Position numbers and translations under genes: made by a program. Below, piece by piece: positions 54,869-63,894 of a stretch of 64,000 nucleotides of DNA. This DNA comes from Desulfonispora thiosulfatigenes DSM 11270 (GTDB lineage: Bacteria > Bacillota > Peptococcia > Peptococcales > Desulfonisporaceae), in NCBI RefSeq assembly GCF_900176035.1, contig NZ_FWWT01000017.1, positions 86,974-150,973 of the forward strand, in the 5' to 3' direction. How positions within the stretch are numbered: position 1 is the stretch's first letter; the number at the start of each line of letters is the position of its first letter. The notes under the pieces were generated by a model, which was given only the letters and a program-made list of their open reading frames with translations, made no database searches and was not told where the DNA came from.

Positions 54869-55249
54869 CTAGCATCCTTCTTTCTCTTCACTTAAAATGG
54901 CATAAACCTCATTGTCGTACCAAATCTTTGTAATTTTATCATTTTCAACTAATATTTTTAAATCTTTTACTTTAACTTTAGCCACAAAAGCATTAATTGT
55001 AGGTAGGCTTTGATCTATCTTGCAACTAAGTGAATTAGCTAATTTTTCGATTTCTAGATGATTCTGAAGGCAATCATATTGAATAATAACAGGAAGTTTG
55101 TGTAAATAATGATTAAGAGATTTGGCGTATTTTTGAAAACAAAATGGCACATATTTTATAGGGCGATATAATTCTAAGATTTTTTTGCGTAATGTTGGAC
55201 AGAGTTTCGATTTATGGGAACGAATCCATTTAATTTCTTGAAGAATCAT
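54869..55249 (-). CDS. Free-standing subtilase-propeptide-like (inhibitor I9-like) protein
   Basis: 126 residues. The second half (LPVIIQYDCLQNHLEIEKL, then LPTINAFVAKVKVKDLKILV and ITKIWYDNEVYAIL) follows the pattern of propeptides of clostridial S8 proteases, where a propeptide ends in a V-x-x-I-W-Y-D-x-x-V-x-A-x-L strand. The first half (LRKKILELYRPIKYVPFCF) also resembles their N-termini. The protein ends right where the protease domain should begin, and no S8 catalytic domain follows. It is either a stand-alone inhibitor or a remnant of a protease gene. No signal peptide. Confidence 0.55.
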   Translation of the reverse strand: MILQEIKWIRSHKSKLCPTLRKKILELYRPIKYVPFCFQKYAKSLNHYLHKLPVIIQYDCLQNHLEIEKLANSLSCKIDQSLPTINAFVAKVKVKDLKILVENDKITKIWYDNEVYAILSEEKEGC

Positions 55250-55364
55250 ACTATCAGTCCTATTCTTAAGTTACCCAATAGTTATTTAATAAAAAGGGTA
55301 AAATACTATTTATAATAGAATATGAATAAGATTCCAAATCCGTTCGAAATAATGGATTTAAAGA

Positions 55365-55802
55365 TTATTTTTTATTTAAATCTATATAATCACTGTTATC
55401 TTCCGTTTTTTTAGGAAGTAAGTTTCCACAAAAACTACAATAAATAGCTTGATTCATGTTTTTTTCTCCGCATTTAGGACAAATAGGTTTTAATTGTAGT
55501 TCATCTAATTTGGCATTAAGTTCATCCAGACCTTCTGTAAGGACATCTATTTCATGACACAGCTTTTCTAAAGTAAAGGTATTAAGATTTTCTTCTCGAT
55601 ATGACTTATAAACGATAGCTCCTAGTTTGGTGTATTTATCTTTCAAGTCAATTTCTAATTGAGTAATCATAATATTTAACCTTGCTATGCCAACTATTTC
55701 TTTCGATTTTTGACCTAGAGTATTAGCTTTATCCTCAATAACCTTTTTAGACTTTTGACCAAAATACTCTACGTGATCTCCTAACTTTTCAAAAAAACTC
55801 AT
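55365..55802 (-). CDS. Coiled-coil protein with C-terminal zinc ribbon
   Basis: 145 residues: an N-terminal helical/coiled-coil part (about 1-105) and a zinc ribbon CPKCGEKNMNQAIYCSFCG (109-127), then an acidic tail. Typical of many uncharacterised Firmicutes proteins. A ribosome site (GGGGGTAG) precedes the ATG. Function unknown. Confidence 0.75.
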   Translation of the reverse strand: MSFFEKLGDHVEYFGQKSKKVIEDKANTLGQKSKEIVGIARLNIMITQLEIDLKDKYTKLGAIVYKSYREENLNTFTLEKLCHEIDVLTEGLDELNAKLDELQLKPICPKCGEKNMNQAIYCSFCGNLLPKKTEDNSDYIDLNKK

Positions 55803-55870
55803 TTTTCTACCCCCATAAATTATCTTTACTATATTATAGTTAAAATTTTAAAAATGTTTATAAAGAAATG

Positions 55871-55905
55871 TTGAATTTTTATGCGTAAAAATGTATAATT
55901 ATACA
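55871..55905 (+). promoter_or_regulatory. argF promoter overlapped by ArgR/AhrC-like operators
   Basis: TTGAAT (55871-55876), 17-base spacer, TATAAT (55894-55899). The -10 box lies inside the perfect palindrome TGTATAATTATACA (55892-55905), and a weaker arg-box-like TGAATTTTTATGC (55872-55884) covers the -35. Two adjacent boxes centred about 20 bases apart are the usual ArgR arrangement, giving arginine-dependent repression of argFGH. Confidence 0.7.
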
Positions 55906-55922
55906 AAGACGGAGGTGCTTAT

Positions 55923-56855
55923 ATGAATATTGATTTAAAAGGTAGAGATTACTTAACCTTAAAAGACTATAGTCCTGATGAAATAAAGTATTTAATAGAT
56001 TTATCTTTAAATATAAAGCAAAAAGAGAAAAATGGTGAAAGAGATTATCCTTTACAGGGGAAAAGTTTAGCTATGATTTTTCAAAAATCTTCAACTAGAA
56101 CTCGGGTTTCATTTGAAGTGGGGATGTATCAACTAGGTGGAAATGCCTTGTTTTTAAGTCCAAAGGAACTACAAATGGGTAGAGGAGAAACTATTGGAGA
56201 TACAGCTCAGGTTTTATCTCGTTTTGTGGATGGTATCATGATCAGAACTTTTGATCAAGCCGAAGTAGAAGAGTTAGCAACATATGCAAGTGTTCCAGTT
56301 ATTAATGGATTAACTGATTCTTACCATCCTACCCAAGCCTTAGCTGATATGATGACAATTTTAGAACATAAAGGAAAATTAGAAGGAATAAAACTTGCCT
56401 ATATCGGTGATGGTAACAATATGACCAATTCTTTAATGATTGTAGGAGCAAAGCTAGGCATGGAAGTTAGAGTGGCCACCCCTGTAGGATACGAACCAGA
56501 AACAGAGGTGGTAAATTATGCTAAATGTATCGCTGAAGAACAAGGTGGAAATATTATTATTACTAATGACCCTAAAGAGGCAGTAAGGGGTGCGGATGCT
56601 TTATATACGGATACTTGGATAAGCATGGGACAAGAAAATGATAGAGAAGAAAAAATAAATCATTTTAAGGGTTTTCAATTAAACAAGGAATTAGTAGAAT
56701 TAGCTAGTAAGGAAGCGATAATCCTACATTGTTTACCGGCTCATAGAGGAGAAGAAATAACAGATGAAATAATGGACGGACCAAGGTCAGTTGTTTTTGA
56801 TGAAGCGGAAAACAGACTTCATGCACACAAAGGGATTTTAGCTGCTTTACTATAG
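55923..56855 (+). CDS. argF: Ornithine carbamoyltransferase
   Basis: 310 residues. Carbamoyl-phosphate site [17 protein letters not shown], central [19 protein letters not shown] block ([14 protein letters not shown]) and ornithine-binding [10 protein letters not shown]. Makes citrulline from ornithine. GGAGG upstream; argG follows 25 bases after the stop. Anabolic role inferred from argG and argH downstream. Confidence 0.96.
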   Translation: MNIDLKGRDYLTLKDYSPDEIKYLIDLSLNIKQKEKNGERDYPLQGKSLAMIFQKSSTRTRVSFEVGMYQLGGNALFLSPKELQMGRGETIGDTAQVLSRFVDGIMIRTFDQAEVEELATYASVPVINGLTDSYHPTQALADMMTILEHKGKLEGIKLAYIGDGNNMTNSLMIVGAKLGMEVRVATPVGYEPETEVVNYAKCIAEEQGGNIIITNDPKEAVRGADALYTDTWISMGQENDREEKINHFKGFQLNKELVELASKEAIILHCLPAHRGEEITDEIMDGPRSVVFDEAENRLHAHKGILAALL

Positions 56856-56880
56856 GCATTCAATTTTGGGAGGAATATAT

Positions 56881-58083
56881 ATGAAAAAGGTAGTTTTAGC
56901 TTATTCTGGAGGATTAGACACATCAATAATTATTCCCTGGTTAAAAGAAAATTATGATTGTGAAGTAATTTGTATGGCTGCAGATTTAGGCCAAGGTGAA
57001 GAATTAGAACCATTACATGAAAAAGCTATTAAATCAGGTGCAAGTAAATTATATATCGAAGACTTAAAAGAAGAATATGTAAAAGATTATGTTTTCCCAG
57101 CTCTTAAGGCCGGATGTATTTATGAACATAAATATCTTTTAGGAACATCTACTGCTCGTCCATTAATTGCAAAGCGCTTAGTTGAAATAGCAGAAAAAGA
57201 AGGAGCAGATTATATAGCCCATGGTGCAACTGGAAAAGGTAATGACCAAGTTCGTTTTGAATTAGGAATTAAAGCCTTAAATCCTGATATTAAAATTATC
57301 GCTCCTTGGAGAGAGTGGGATATTAAATCTAGAGAAGATGCAGTAGACTATGCGGAAAAAAGAGGAATTCCAGTACCAGTAACGAAAAAACGCCCTTATA
57401 GTATGGATAGAAACGTATTCCATTTAAGTCACGAAGGAGCAGACTTAGAAAATCCATGGAATGAGCCTATGGCTGATTTATACATGGTTAGTAAAAATCC
57501 AATGGATGCACCAGATGAAGCTGAATATGTTGAAATAGAATTTGAACAAGGTGTACCAGTAGCTATTAATGGAGAAAAATTATCAGCCCTTGCTTTATTA
57601 GAAAAGGCTAATGAACTAGCAGCCAAACATGGTGTAGGAATTATAGATATGGTAGAAAACCGTTTAGTAGGTATGAAATCAAGAGGAGTATATGAAACCC
57701 CAGGTGGAACATTATTACATAATGCACATCTTGAATTAGAATCCCTAACTCTTGATAGAGATACTCTTCAATATAAGCAAGTAGTATCCATCAAATATTC
57801 CCAATTAGTATACGATGGTTTATGGTTTACGACTTTAAGACAATCTCTTGCTGCATTTGTTGACGAAACTCAAAATAATGTAACTGGTACAGTTAGAATC
57901 AAATTATATAAAGGACATTGCTTATCAGCTGGAGTTAAATCTCCATATTCTTTATACAATGAAGACTTAGCTACTTTTGGTGAAGAAGAAGTATATAATC
58001 AAAAAGATGCAGAAGGATTTATTAATTTATTTGGATTGCCTTTAAAAGTTAATGCAATGATGAAAAAGAATCAAAACAAATAA
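56881..58083 (+). CDS. argG: Argininosuccinate synthase
   Basis: 400 residues from ATG 56881 (GGGAGG upstream; frame open from 56866). ATP-pyrophosphatase motif [10 protein letters not shown] at 7-16, aspartate/citrulline-binding [13 protein letters not shown]. Joins citrulline and aspartate using ATP. Confidence 0.97.
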   Translation: MKKVVLAYSGGLDTSIIIPWLKENYDCEVICMAADLGQGEELEPLHEKAIKSGASKLYIEDLKEEYVKDYVFPALKAGCIYEHKYLLGTSTARPLIAKRLVEIAEKEGADYIAHGATGKGNDQVRFELGIKALNPDIKIIAPWREWDIKSREDAVDYAEKRGIPVPVTKKRPYSMDRNVFHLSHEGADLENPWNEPMADLYMVSKNPMDAPDEAEYVEIEFEQGVPVAINGEKLSALALLEKANELAAKHGVGIIDMVENRLVGMKSRGVYETPGGTLLHNAHLELESLTLDRDTLQYKQVVSIKYSQLVYDGLWFTTLRQSLAAFVDETQNNVTGTVRIKLYKGHCLSAGVKSPYSLYNEDLATFGEEEVYNQKDAEGFINLFGLPLKVNAMMKKNQNK

Positions 58084-58102
58084 ATGAATAAGCATAAGTT
58101 TG

Positions 58103-58178
58103 GTTAAGTGAGTAGAGTAAAAATAGTTTAAATCTTTAAGTGGAGTAATTATCACTAATTACTCACTCACTTACTAAC
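58103..58178 (+). promoter_or_regulatory. Alternative hairpins in the argG-argH spacer
   Basis: A left arm at 58103-58120 (GTTAAGTGAGTAGAGTAA) can pair imperfectly with 58159-58178, while AGTGGAGTAATT (58139-58150) can pair with AATTACTCACT (58157-58167). The two right arms overlap, so the folds exclude each other. No T-run follows, and the argH ribosome site AGGGAG (58182-58187) lies outside both. Possible RNA switch or processing site. Confidence 0.35.
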
Positions 58179-58195
58179 TTTAGGGAGTGATAAAC

Positions 58196-59575
58196 ATGGG
58201 CAAATTATGGGGTGGAAGATTTAGCAAAAGTACAGATAAATTAGTAGAGGACTTTCATTCATCTATTTCATTTGATAAGCGCTTATACTATTTTGATATT
58301 ACAGGTAGTATAGCTCACGCAAGGATGCTTGGGGATACAGGAATAATTCCTAAACAAGATGCAGACTTAATTATTAAAGGTTTAAAAGAAATTATTACAG
58401 AAATTGAAAATGGACAAGTAGAATTTGATGTTAGTGCTGAAGACATTCACATGAACGTCGAAGTTCTTTTAACTAAGAAGATTGGTCAAGTAGGTAAAAA
58501 ATTACATACTGGTCGTAGCCGAAATGACCAAGTAGCTTTAGATGCAAAAATGTATCTAAAAACTGAAATTGAAATTTTAGCAGAAATGTTTAAAGAATTA
58601 TTAAATACAGTATTGGATTTAAGTAGTGGACATTTGGATACGGTAATGCCTGGATACACTCATTTACAAAGAGCTCAGCCAGTTACCTTTGCTCATCATT
58701 TAATGGCTTATTTTCAAATGTTTTCAAGAGATTTAGATAGATTAAGAGATTGCGGCAAAAGGGTTAATATTTTACCTCTAGGCGCAGGGGCATTAGCTGG
58801 TACCACATTTCCCATTAATAGAGAACAAGTTAGTGAGGAATTAGGTTTTAGTAGTATAACGTTAAACAGTATGGATTCCGTAAGTGATCGGGATTATGTA
58901 ATAGAATTTATTAGCTGTGCATCCATGGCTATGATGCATCTAAGCCGCTTTTGTGAAGAAATAATTTTTTGGTCTTCCCAAGAAGTAAGGTTCATTGAAT
59001 TGGATGATGCTTATAGTACAGGAAGTAGTATAATGCCACAAAAGAAAAATCCAGATGTAGCGGAATTAATTAGAGGAAAAACAGGCAGGGTATATGGAAA
59101 CCTAATGACAATGCTGACTGTAATGAAAGGCATACCATTAGCTTACAATAAAGATATGCAAGAAGATAAAGAAAGTTTATTTGATTCTATAGATACTTTG
59201 AAAAAATGTTTAATTGTTTTTACACCGATGATAGCAACCATGAAAATCAATCGAGCAAATATGTTAAATGCAGCTAAAGGCGGATTTACAAATGCTACTG
59301 ATTTAGCTGATTATTTAGTTAAAAAAGGATTACCATTTAGAGATGCTCATGAGGTATCAGGAAAACTTGTTGCTTATTGTATTAGTATCTCAAGTGATTT
59401 AGATAGCATTCCTTTAGAAAAGTATAAAGAGTTTTCAGATTTAATCGAAGATGATATTTATGAAGCAATTTCAGTATATACCTGCGTAGAAAAAAGAAAT
59501 GTCATAGGTGGACCTGCTCCAGATCAAGTGAGATATAGTATCCTAAAAGGTAAAGAATATTTAGCAAATAATTAA
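58196..59575 (+). CDS. argH: Argininosuccinate lyase
   Basis: 459 residues from ATG 58196 ([26 protein letters not shown] upstream). Aspartase/fumarase superfamily signature [12 protein letters not shown], plus [12 protein letters not shown]. Splits argininosuccinate to arginine and fumarate, the last step of the pathway. Confidence 0.97.
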   Translation: MGKLWGGRFSKSTDKLVEDFHSSISFDKRLYYFDITGSIAHARMLGDTGIIPKQDADLIIKGLKEIITEIENGQVEFDVSAEDIHMNVEVLLTKKIGQVGKKLHTGRSRNDQVALDAKMYLKTEIEILAEMFKELLNTVLDLSSGHLDTVMPGYTHLQRAQPVTFAHHLMAYFQMFSRDLDRLRDCGKRVNILPLGAGALAGTTFPINREQVSEELGFSSITLNSMDSVSDRDYVIEFISCASMAMMHLSRFCEEIIFWSSQEVRFIELDDAYSTGSSIMPQKKNPDVAELIRGKTGRVYGNLMTMLTVMKGIPLAYNKDMQEDKESLFDSIDTLKKCLIVFTPMIATMKINRANMLNAAKGGFTNATDLADYLVKKGLPFRDAHEVSGKLVAYCISISSDLDSIPLEKYKEFSDLIEDDIYEAISVYTCVEKRNVIGGPAPDQVRYSILKGKEYLANN

Positions 59576-59638
59576 AAAAAGAGGCTAGTCTTGAAAACAA
59601 TTTTTTTAGAAATTGCTTTTAAAACAGCCTCTTTTTTC
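59574..59638. terminator. Bidirectional terminator after argH
   Basis: AAAAAAAGAGGCT (59574-59586) and AGCCTCTTTTTT (59627-59638) enclose a long A/T-rich loop that itself can pair. It serves argH and, in reverse, the converging 59638 gene. Confidence 0.8.
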
Positions 59639-59880
59639 TATGCTTCAGTAGTCCAAGAAGGATTTATAGCTTTAATTAAAGCATCTGCAGCCTCATGTTG
59701 ATCTGGATAAAGATCGCGTGGAACATTTGGTTTACCAATGGCATTACAAACTTTTAATCTTGCACAAGAATTAAAGTCTCCAAAGCAATAATTATCAGCG
59801 TATTTTTTACTTGCGTCTTGGTCCAAAGGTAATTCTAAATTAGCGTAAGGACATTTGGCAGCTTTTTCGCAGGTTGTCAT
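59638..59880 (-). CDS. Small Cys-rich protein (possible Fe-S or metal binding)
   Basis: 80 residues from ATG 59880 (AAGGGG eight bases upstream). Five Cys: CEKAAKCPYAN (4, 10), YCFGDFNSCARLKVC (32, 39, 45), followed by NVPRDLYPDQ. The C-x5-C-P-[YF] then Y-C-x-G-x5-C-A-R pattern recurs in uncharacterised proteins of anaerobes; no function is established as far as I know. Cys arrangement suggests a cluster or metal site. Confidence 0.7.
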   Translation of the reverse strand: MTTCEKAAKCPYANLELPLDQDASKKYADNYCFGDFNSCARLKVCNAIGKPNVPRDLYPDQHEAADALIKAINPSWTTEA

Positions 59881-60070
59881 TTTCAAAACCCCTTTTTAAT
59901 TTATTGTCAGAATAATTATATTATAATATAAAACTATAAAAGTTTAAATAAGCATATGCCAATAATTGCAGTAAATTTATTTAATGAATTAAGATAGGAT
60001 AAGATAAAGTGCAAATTTTACTGAATTTTAAAAGAGTTTGAAGACAACTGAAATTTTTTTCTATAAATTG

Positions 60071-60099
60071 TTGACATATTAAATATAAGGTGATAGTAT
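60071..60099 (+). promoter_or_regulatory. tRNA cluster promoter
   Basis: TTGACA (60071-60076), 17-base spacer, TAGTAT (60094-60099), about 10 bases before the likely transcript start and 16 before tRNA-Cys. Confidence 0.75.
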
Positions 60100-60114
60100 A
60101 TATAAATGTCAGGT

Positions 60115-60188
60115 GGCGACATAGCCAAGTGGTAAGGCCGTGGACTGCAAATCCACTACCCCCAGTTCAAATCTGGGTGTCGCCTCCA
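60115..60188 (+). tRNA. tRNA-Cys (GCA)
   Basis: 74 bases with encoded CCA. Acceptor GGCGACA/TGTCGCC, anticodon loop CTGCAAA (GCA), T loop TTCAAAT. Confidence 0.97.
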
Positions 60189-60192
60189 ATTT

Positions 60193-60281
60193 GCGAGAGT
60201 GGCGGAACTGGCAGACGCACAGGACTTAAAATCCTGCGGGACTTAAATCCCGTATCGGTTCGATTCCGATCTTTCGCACCA
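60193..60281 (+). tRNA. tRNA-Leu (UAA)
   Basis: 89 bases, class II with a long variable arm (CGGGACTTAAATCCCG), acceptor GCGAGAG/CTTTCGC, anticodon loop CTTAAAA (UAA), CCA encoded. Confidence 0.97.
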
Positions 60282-60312
60282 TTTAAAAGTAGATAATATC
60301 TACTTTTACTAT

Positions 60313-60386
60313 GCGGGTGTAGCTCAGTGGTAGAGCCCTGGCCTTCCAAGCCAGTCGCGAGGGTCCGATTCCCTTCACCCGCTCCA
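60313..60386 (+). tRNA. tRNA-Gly (UCC)
   Basis: 74 bases, acceptor GCGGGTG/CACCCGC, anticodon loop CTTCCAA (UCC), CCA encoded. Confidence 0.97.
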
Positions 60387-60388
60387 TT

Positions 60389-60426
60389 AAAATAAACCTT
60401 CCAATTTGGAAGGTTTATTTTTTTAT
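60389..60426 (+). terminator. Terminator after the tRNA cluster
   Basis: AAATAAACCTTCCA and TGGAAGGTTTATTT with a short loop, extended by TTTTT. Confidence 0.88.
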
Positions 60427-60489
60427 ATATAAATATAATTAGCACAATTTGTATACATTATTAATATACAAATATTAGGGGTTGAAGAA

Positions 60490-60831
60490 ATGCTAATAAT
60501 AACAGGTTTATTAACCTTAGGATCATTGCTAATAGCACTAATAATGACATTACAAGTAAAATTTATTGATCCTGTTTTTATAAAAGTATTAAAATTTAAT
60601 ATATATATGATACCATTAATGGTAGCTGCTAATGTATCATTAGGAATGGGATTTATTAAAGGCCAACAGATTTTTAAAAATTTTCCGTTCTTATTATCTG
60701 GTCAAACATTTATATATTATATTATGATTCTAATATTTTCCGTAACTATACTAGGAGATAAACTCTCTATTCTAAGAGTACTAATAGCTTATTTATTTAT
60801 GGTGGTTGGTATATGGATAATAAAAAGTTAA
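60490..60831 (+). CDS. Small four-helix membrane protein, DMT/SMR-like
   Basis: 113 residues, four hydrophobic segments (about 5-22, 38-55, 66-88, 93-111), no charged loops of note. Length and topology resemble small multidrug-resistance or EamA-half proteins, but the SMR Glu14 is absent and I assign no function. GGGGTTG precedes the ATG. The last bases overlap the longest frame of the helicase gene. Confidence 0.6.
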   Translation: MLIITGLLTLGSLLIALIMTLQVKFIDPVFIKVLKFNIYMIPLMVAANVSLGMGFIKGQQIFKNFPFLLSGQTFIYYIMILIFSVTILGDKLSILRVLIAYLFMVVGIWIIKS

Positions 60832-60854
60832 ATACTCCAATGGGGGGTGGGAAA

Positions 60855-62831
60855 TTGAGTAATAAGAAAAGATTAAATGAGCAACAGTTAAATATTCTTG
60901 AAAGCTTAGAAGGAGTTAATCTAGTAGTAGCTGGACCTGGAACTGGAAAAACAACAACTATTCAATATTATTTATCTAAATTAGTTGAAGTAAAAGGAAT
61001 TAAGCCTGAAGAAATACTTGCTGTGACATTTACTAATAAAGCTGCCAATGAAATGAAAAACAGAATGAAACAGATGAATATTTTTAATATCAATATATCA
61101 ACTATTCATTCCTTTGCAGTTAGTTTATTACGGAAATTTTCACCACCAGGATATAATCGTGATTTTTCAATCATTGATGATGGTCAAGGTTATATGATTA
61201 TAGGAGGACTGATAAAAGAATTATCAATAGGAGAACACCCTAGCTATGTTTTAGAAAGATTGACTCTTTCACGAAATTTAAGAAACAAGGAAATGTTAGA
61301 AAAGGATGGCTTGAAGGAACTTTATAATCGTTATATGAAAATATTGATGAATAAAAATCTGATGGATTATGATGGGCTATTAACCTGGAGTCAGTACGTT
61401 TTAGCACATAATTGGCAAGCTTTAGAATACTATAATCAAAAAATTAGTCATGTAATTGTCGACGAATTTCAGGATGTAAGCCCAGTTCAATATGATATTT
61501 TATATAATTTAGTAAAGAAAAATAACAATTTATTATGTGTAGGGGATTTTGATCAGGCTATATTTTCGTTTCGTGGTTCAGATGTAAGTATAATGCTTAA
61601 TTTAGAAAAGGATTTTCCAAGTCTTAAAACTTTCTACTTAGAAGAAAATTATCGCTCTACGCAAAGATTAGTAAAAGTAGCAAATAAATTAATTAGAAAT
61701 AATACTATTCGAAGAGATAAGCAATTACGAAGTACTAGAGAAGTAGGAATAGGACATGCAATTAAAGTCTTTGATTCTGAAAAAGAAGAAGCAAAGTTTA
61801 TTGCCTCAGTAATTAAAAAAGGAATCCTCGAAGGAATGAAATATTCAGATTTTGCTGTTTTGTACCGAGTTCATCTTGTTAGTAGGACTTTTGAAGAAGT
61901 TTTTTCGGCAGCCGCAATACCTTATCAGATTTTGGGTGGCGTGGGTTTTTTTGCGCGAAAAGAGATAATGGAACTTTTAGCATTTTATAAAATCATTCTA
62001 GATAAGAATGACAATTCCTCGTTTTTTCAAATTGTATCTTTATTTAAAAGATGTATCGGCATTAATGGAATTGATTATAACAAAGGTATTATTCCAAATT
62101 TTATTAAAGAATTAGAAAATGAAGTAAAACTAGAAAAAATATATGACAAAATAATAAATGATACCGGTTATCTTAATTTTTTAAAAAAGGATAAAAGCAG
62201 TGAAGGGGAAAGGGTTTTAGATAACGTTGAAGAATTTAGGTCGGTTGTAAATAGTTTTGACAAAAAAAACACAAGCATTGCGGAGTTTCTCCAGTTTATT
62301 GATAATACGAAGGTTGAAGAGGATACTAATTCTGTAAAATTAATGACAGTACATACTGCAAAAGGTTTAGAATATAATAATGTTTTTGTAGTAGGTACTG
62401 AAAGTTCTTTATTTCCCCATTATAATAGTGAATCAAAGGATGCTATAGAAGAAGAAAGAAGACTTTTTTATGTTGCTATGACAAGGGCAAAAAATCGTCT
62501 TGTGATATCTTATCCTAAGACTAAAATTTACAGAGGGAGTACTAAAAAACTAAAACCTTCTCCTTTTATAAATGAAATTGGGAATGGAATTAGTTTTTTT
62601 GATGTCTTACATAAGGATAATTTCCTTGAAGTAAAAAAGAAACCCTCTATATCTTTAGTGGATAAGAATAATGTTGTAGAAGGAATGGTTATTAAGCATC
62701 CTTTGTTTGGTAAAGGAAAAATCACTTCTATATCTGAAGATCCTTCTAAAGACACTATGGTTGAAGTGAGTTTTTTTAGCGGAGAAACTAAATTGCTCCT
62801 TTTAGAATTAGCTGATTTAGAAACTATATAG
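60855..62831 (+). CDS. UvrD/PcrA-like superfamily 1 DNA helicase
   Basis: 658 residues from TTG 60855 (GGGGGGTGGG upstream; frame open from 60813). SF1A motifs in order: Walker A AGPGTGKTTTI, FTNKAANEMK, DEFQDVSP (II), GDFDQAIFSFRG (III), ENYRST (IV), VHTAKGLEYNNVFVVG (V), FYVAMTRAKNRL (VI). The C-terminal HPLFGKGKI resembles the PcrA Tudor domain. It is a 3'-5' helicase; whether it is the main PcrA or a shorter paralogue cannot be told, as PcrA is usually longer (about 720-750). Confidence 0.88.
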   Translation: MSNKKRLNEQQLNILESLEGVNLVVAGPGTGKTTTIQYYLSKLVEVKGIKPEEILAVTFTNKAANEMKNRMKQMNIFNINISTIHSFAVSLLRKFSPPGYNRDFSIIDDGQGYMIIGGLIKELSIGEHPSYVLERLTLSRNLRNKEMLEKDGLKELYNRYMKILMNKNLMDYDGLLTWSQYVLAHNWQALEYYNQKISHVIVDEFQDVSPVQYDILYNLVKKNNNLLCVGDFDQAIFSFRGSDVSIMLNLEKDFPSLKTFYLEENYRSTQRLVKVANKLIRNNTIRRDKQLRSTREVGIGHAIKVFDSEKEEAKFIASVIKKGILEGMKYSDFAVLYRVHLVSRTFEEVFSAAAIPYQILGGVGFFARKEIMELLAFYKIILDKNDNSSFFQIVSLFKRCIGINGIDYNKGIIPNFIKELENEVKLEKIYDKIINDTGYLNFLKKDKSSEGERVLDNVEEFRSVVNSFDKKNTSIAEFLQFIDNTKVEEDTNSVKLMTVHTAKGLEYNNVFVVGTESSLFPHYNSESKDAIEEERRLFYVAMTRAKNRLVISYPKTKIYRGSTKKLKPSPFINEIGNGISFFDVLHKDNFLEVKKKPSISLVDKNNVVEGMVIKHPLFGKGKITSISEDPSKDTMVEVSFFSGETKLLLLELADLETI

Positions 62832-63275
62832 TTATTTTACTGATTTAATTAAAGGAGAAAGAGTTCCTTTGATTTTAAAACCTGACGGACACATTTTTTC
62901 TTTTAATATTTCTTCAGCACTATGATCATCAAAACCAGCATTTCTTACTTTTATTGAGTAAGTACCAGGGGATAAGGAAACTATAAAAATGCCAGAACTA
63001 AGTTCACCACGCTGTGAGTAGCCCCAAGTATTTGGTTTAAAAGTGGTGCCGATGTGTTCGTCATTAATATAAAGTTCAAAAAAGTCTCCTGGACATCCTA
63101 CATCTTCAATAAACAGTTTTAAACTTTGAGGCGAAGTTAAGGTTAATTGCCATTTTTCATGACACCATCCTTTAATGCAGTCGTAAATTTCAACCTCTTG
63201 TTCCCAATTACAATCAACCAAAGGTTTAATTGTATCATGTTCAGTAGTATCAATTCTTTTGCAATTATTTTGCAT
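62832..63275 (-). CDS. Hypothetical beta-rich protein with six Cys
   Basis: 147 residues, ribosome site AGGAGG. Six Cys (5, 22, 33, 38, 61, 129) and an alternating pattern typical of a beta-sandwich (DVGCPGDFFELYINDEHIGT, then GIFIVSLSPGTYSIKVRNAG). No signal peptide. The core resembles spore-surface or PEP-CTERM-like beta domains but I do not recognise the family. Confidence 0.6.
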   Translation of the reverse strand: MQNNCKRIDTTEHDTIKPLVDCNWEQEVEIYDCIKGWCHEKWQLTLTSPQSLKLFIEDVGCPGDFFELYINDEHIGTTFKPNTWGYSQRGELSSGIFIVSLSPGTYSIKVRNAGFDDHSAEEILKEKMCPSGFKIKGTLSPLIKSVK

Positions 63276-63593
63276 AGTAATACCTCCTTTTAAATAATAG
63301 TATTCACTGTTAGGCTATTTCGTACCAATTTATAGACCATATATCATGTAATAGAATATAGTATTTCAGTTTATGCCTTTAGTTGATAATTTATCAAAAA
63401 AAAGTTTTTGAAAAAAAGGTAATAATACAATATCATGGATAAAATGAAATGTAAATATAGAATAAAGTTACTACTGGTTGGCAATAATAGAATTAATATC
63501 AAGTAAAAATACCTTAGAAGTAAAGAAATAGCATAGAAATATAATATATATGCAGTAAAAAACAAAATACTACAAAAACAAATTTAAATAAGG
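63276..63593. other. A+T-rich spacer upstream of the rRNA operon
   Basis: Nearly pure A/T with runs of A. Open frames on the minus strand here are low-complexity and lack ribosome sites. It may act as an UP-element-like region for the rRNA promoters (A-tracts at about 63555-63592), but nothing firm is visible. Confidence 0.4.
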
Positions 63594-63622
63594 TTGACCA
63601 AATATTTAAATGATGGTAAGAT
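63594..63622 (+). promoter_or_regulatory. rRNA promoter P1
   Basis: TTGACC (63594-63599), 17-base spacer, TAAGAT (63617-63622), followed by AAATCTTGTCGCCA. Confidence 0.85.
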
Positions 63623-63674
63623 AAATCTTGTCGCCAAGAGGGGATGCCAAACATTTTAAACACATAAATAAATG

Positions 63675-63703
63675 TTGACACAAACAATTTAAAATGATAA
63701 GAT
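63675..63703 (+). promoter_or_regulatory. rRNA promoter P2
   Basis: TTGACA (63675-63680), 17-base spacer, TAAGAT (63698-63703), followed by AAGTTTTGTCGCCA. It copies P1, 81 bases upstream, including the -10 and the start region. Confidence 0.88.
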
Positions 63704-63894
63704 AAGTTTTGTCGCCACAACAGGGCGTGAAACAAAAGAAAATATTAGAAGAGTGCTACAAAGCAAGACAAGCACTTAACGCAAGTCTTCTAAACAAGTT
63801 GTTCTTTGAAAATCAAACAGTTATAAAGAAACAGACCACAAGTAACAAACGGATAAATAACAAAGCCAAAAGTTGGTTTTGAGCTTGCAGGATA
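63704..63894 (+). promoter_or_regulatory. rRNA leader with boxA-like antitermination signal
   Basis: Leader of about 180 bases from P2 to 16S. It holds GTTCTTTGAAAA at 63801-63812, a boxA-like NusB/S10 site. It also contains the likely processing stem 5' arm, whose partner lies beyond the window. Confidence 0.6.

Noticed and set aside
60167..60445. Open frames on both strands across the tRNA cluster
   Set aside because: They run through tRNA genes; the translations are tRNA artefacts.
63371..63735. Two minus-strand frames in the rRNA upstream region
   Set aside because: Phe/Tyr/Leu-rich translations of A/T sequence, no ribosome sites, and they overlap the rRNA promoters.
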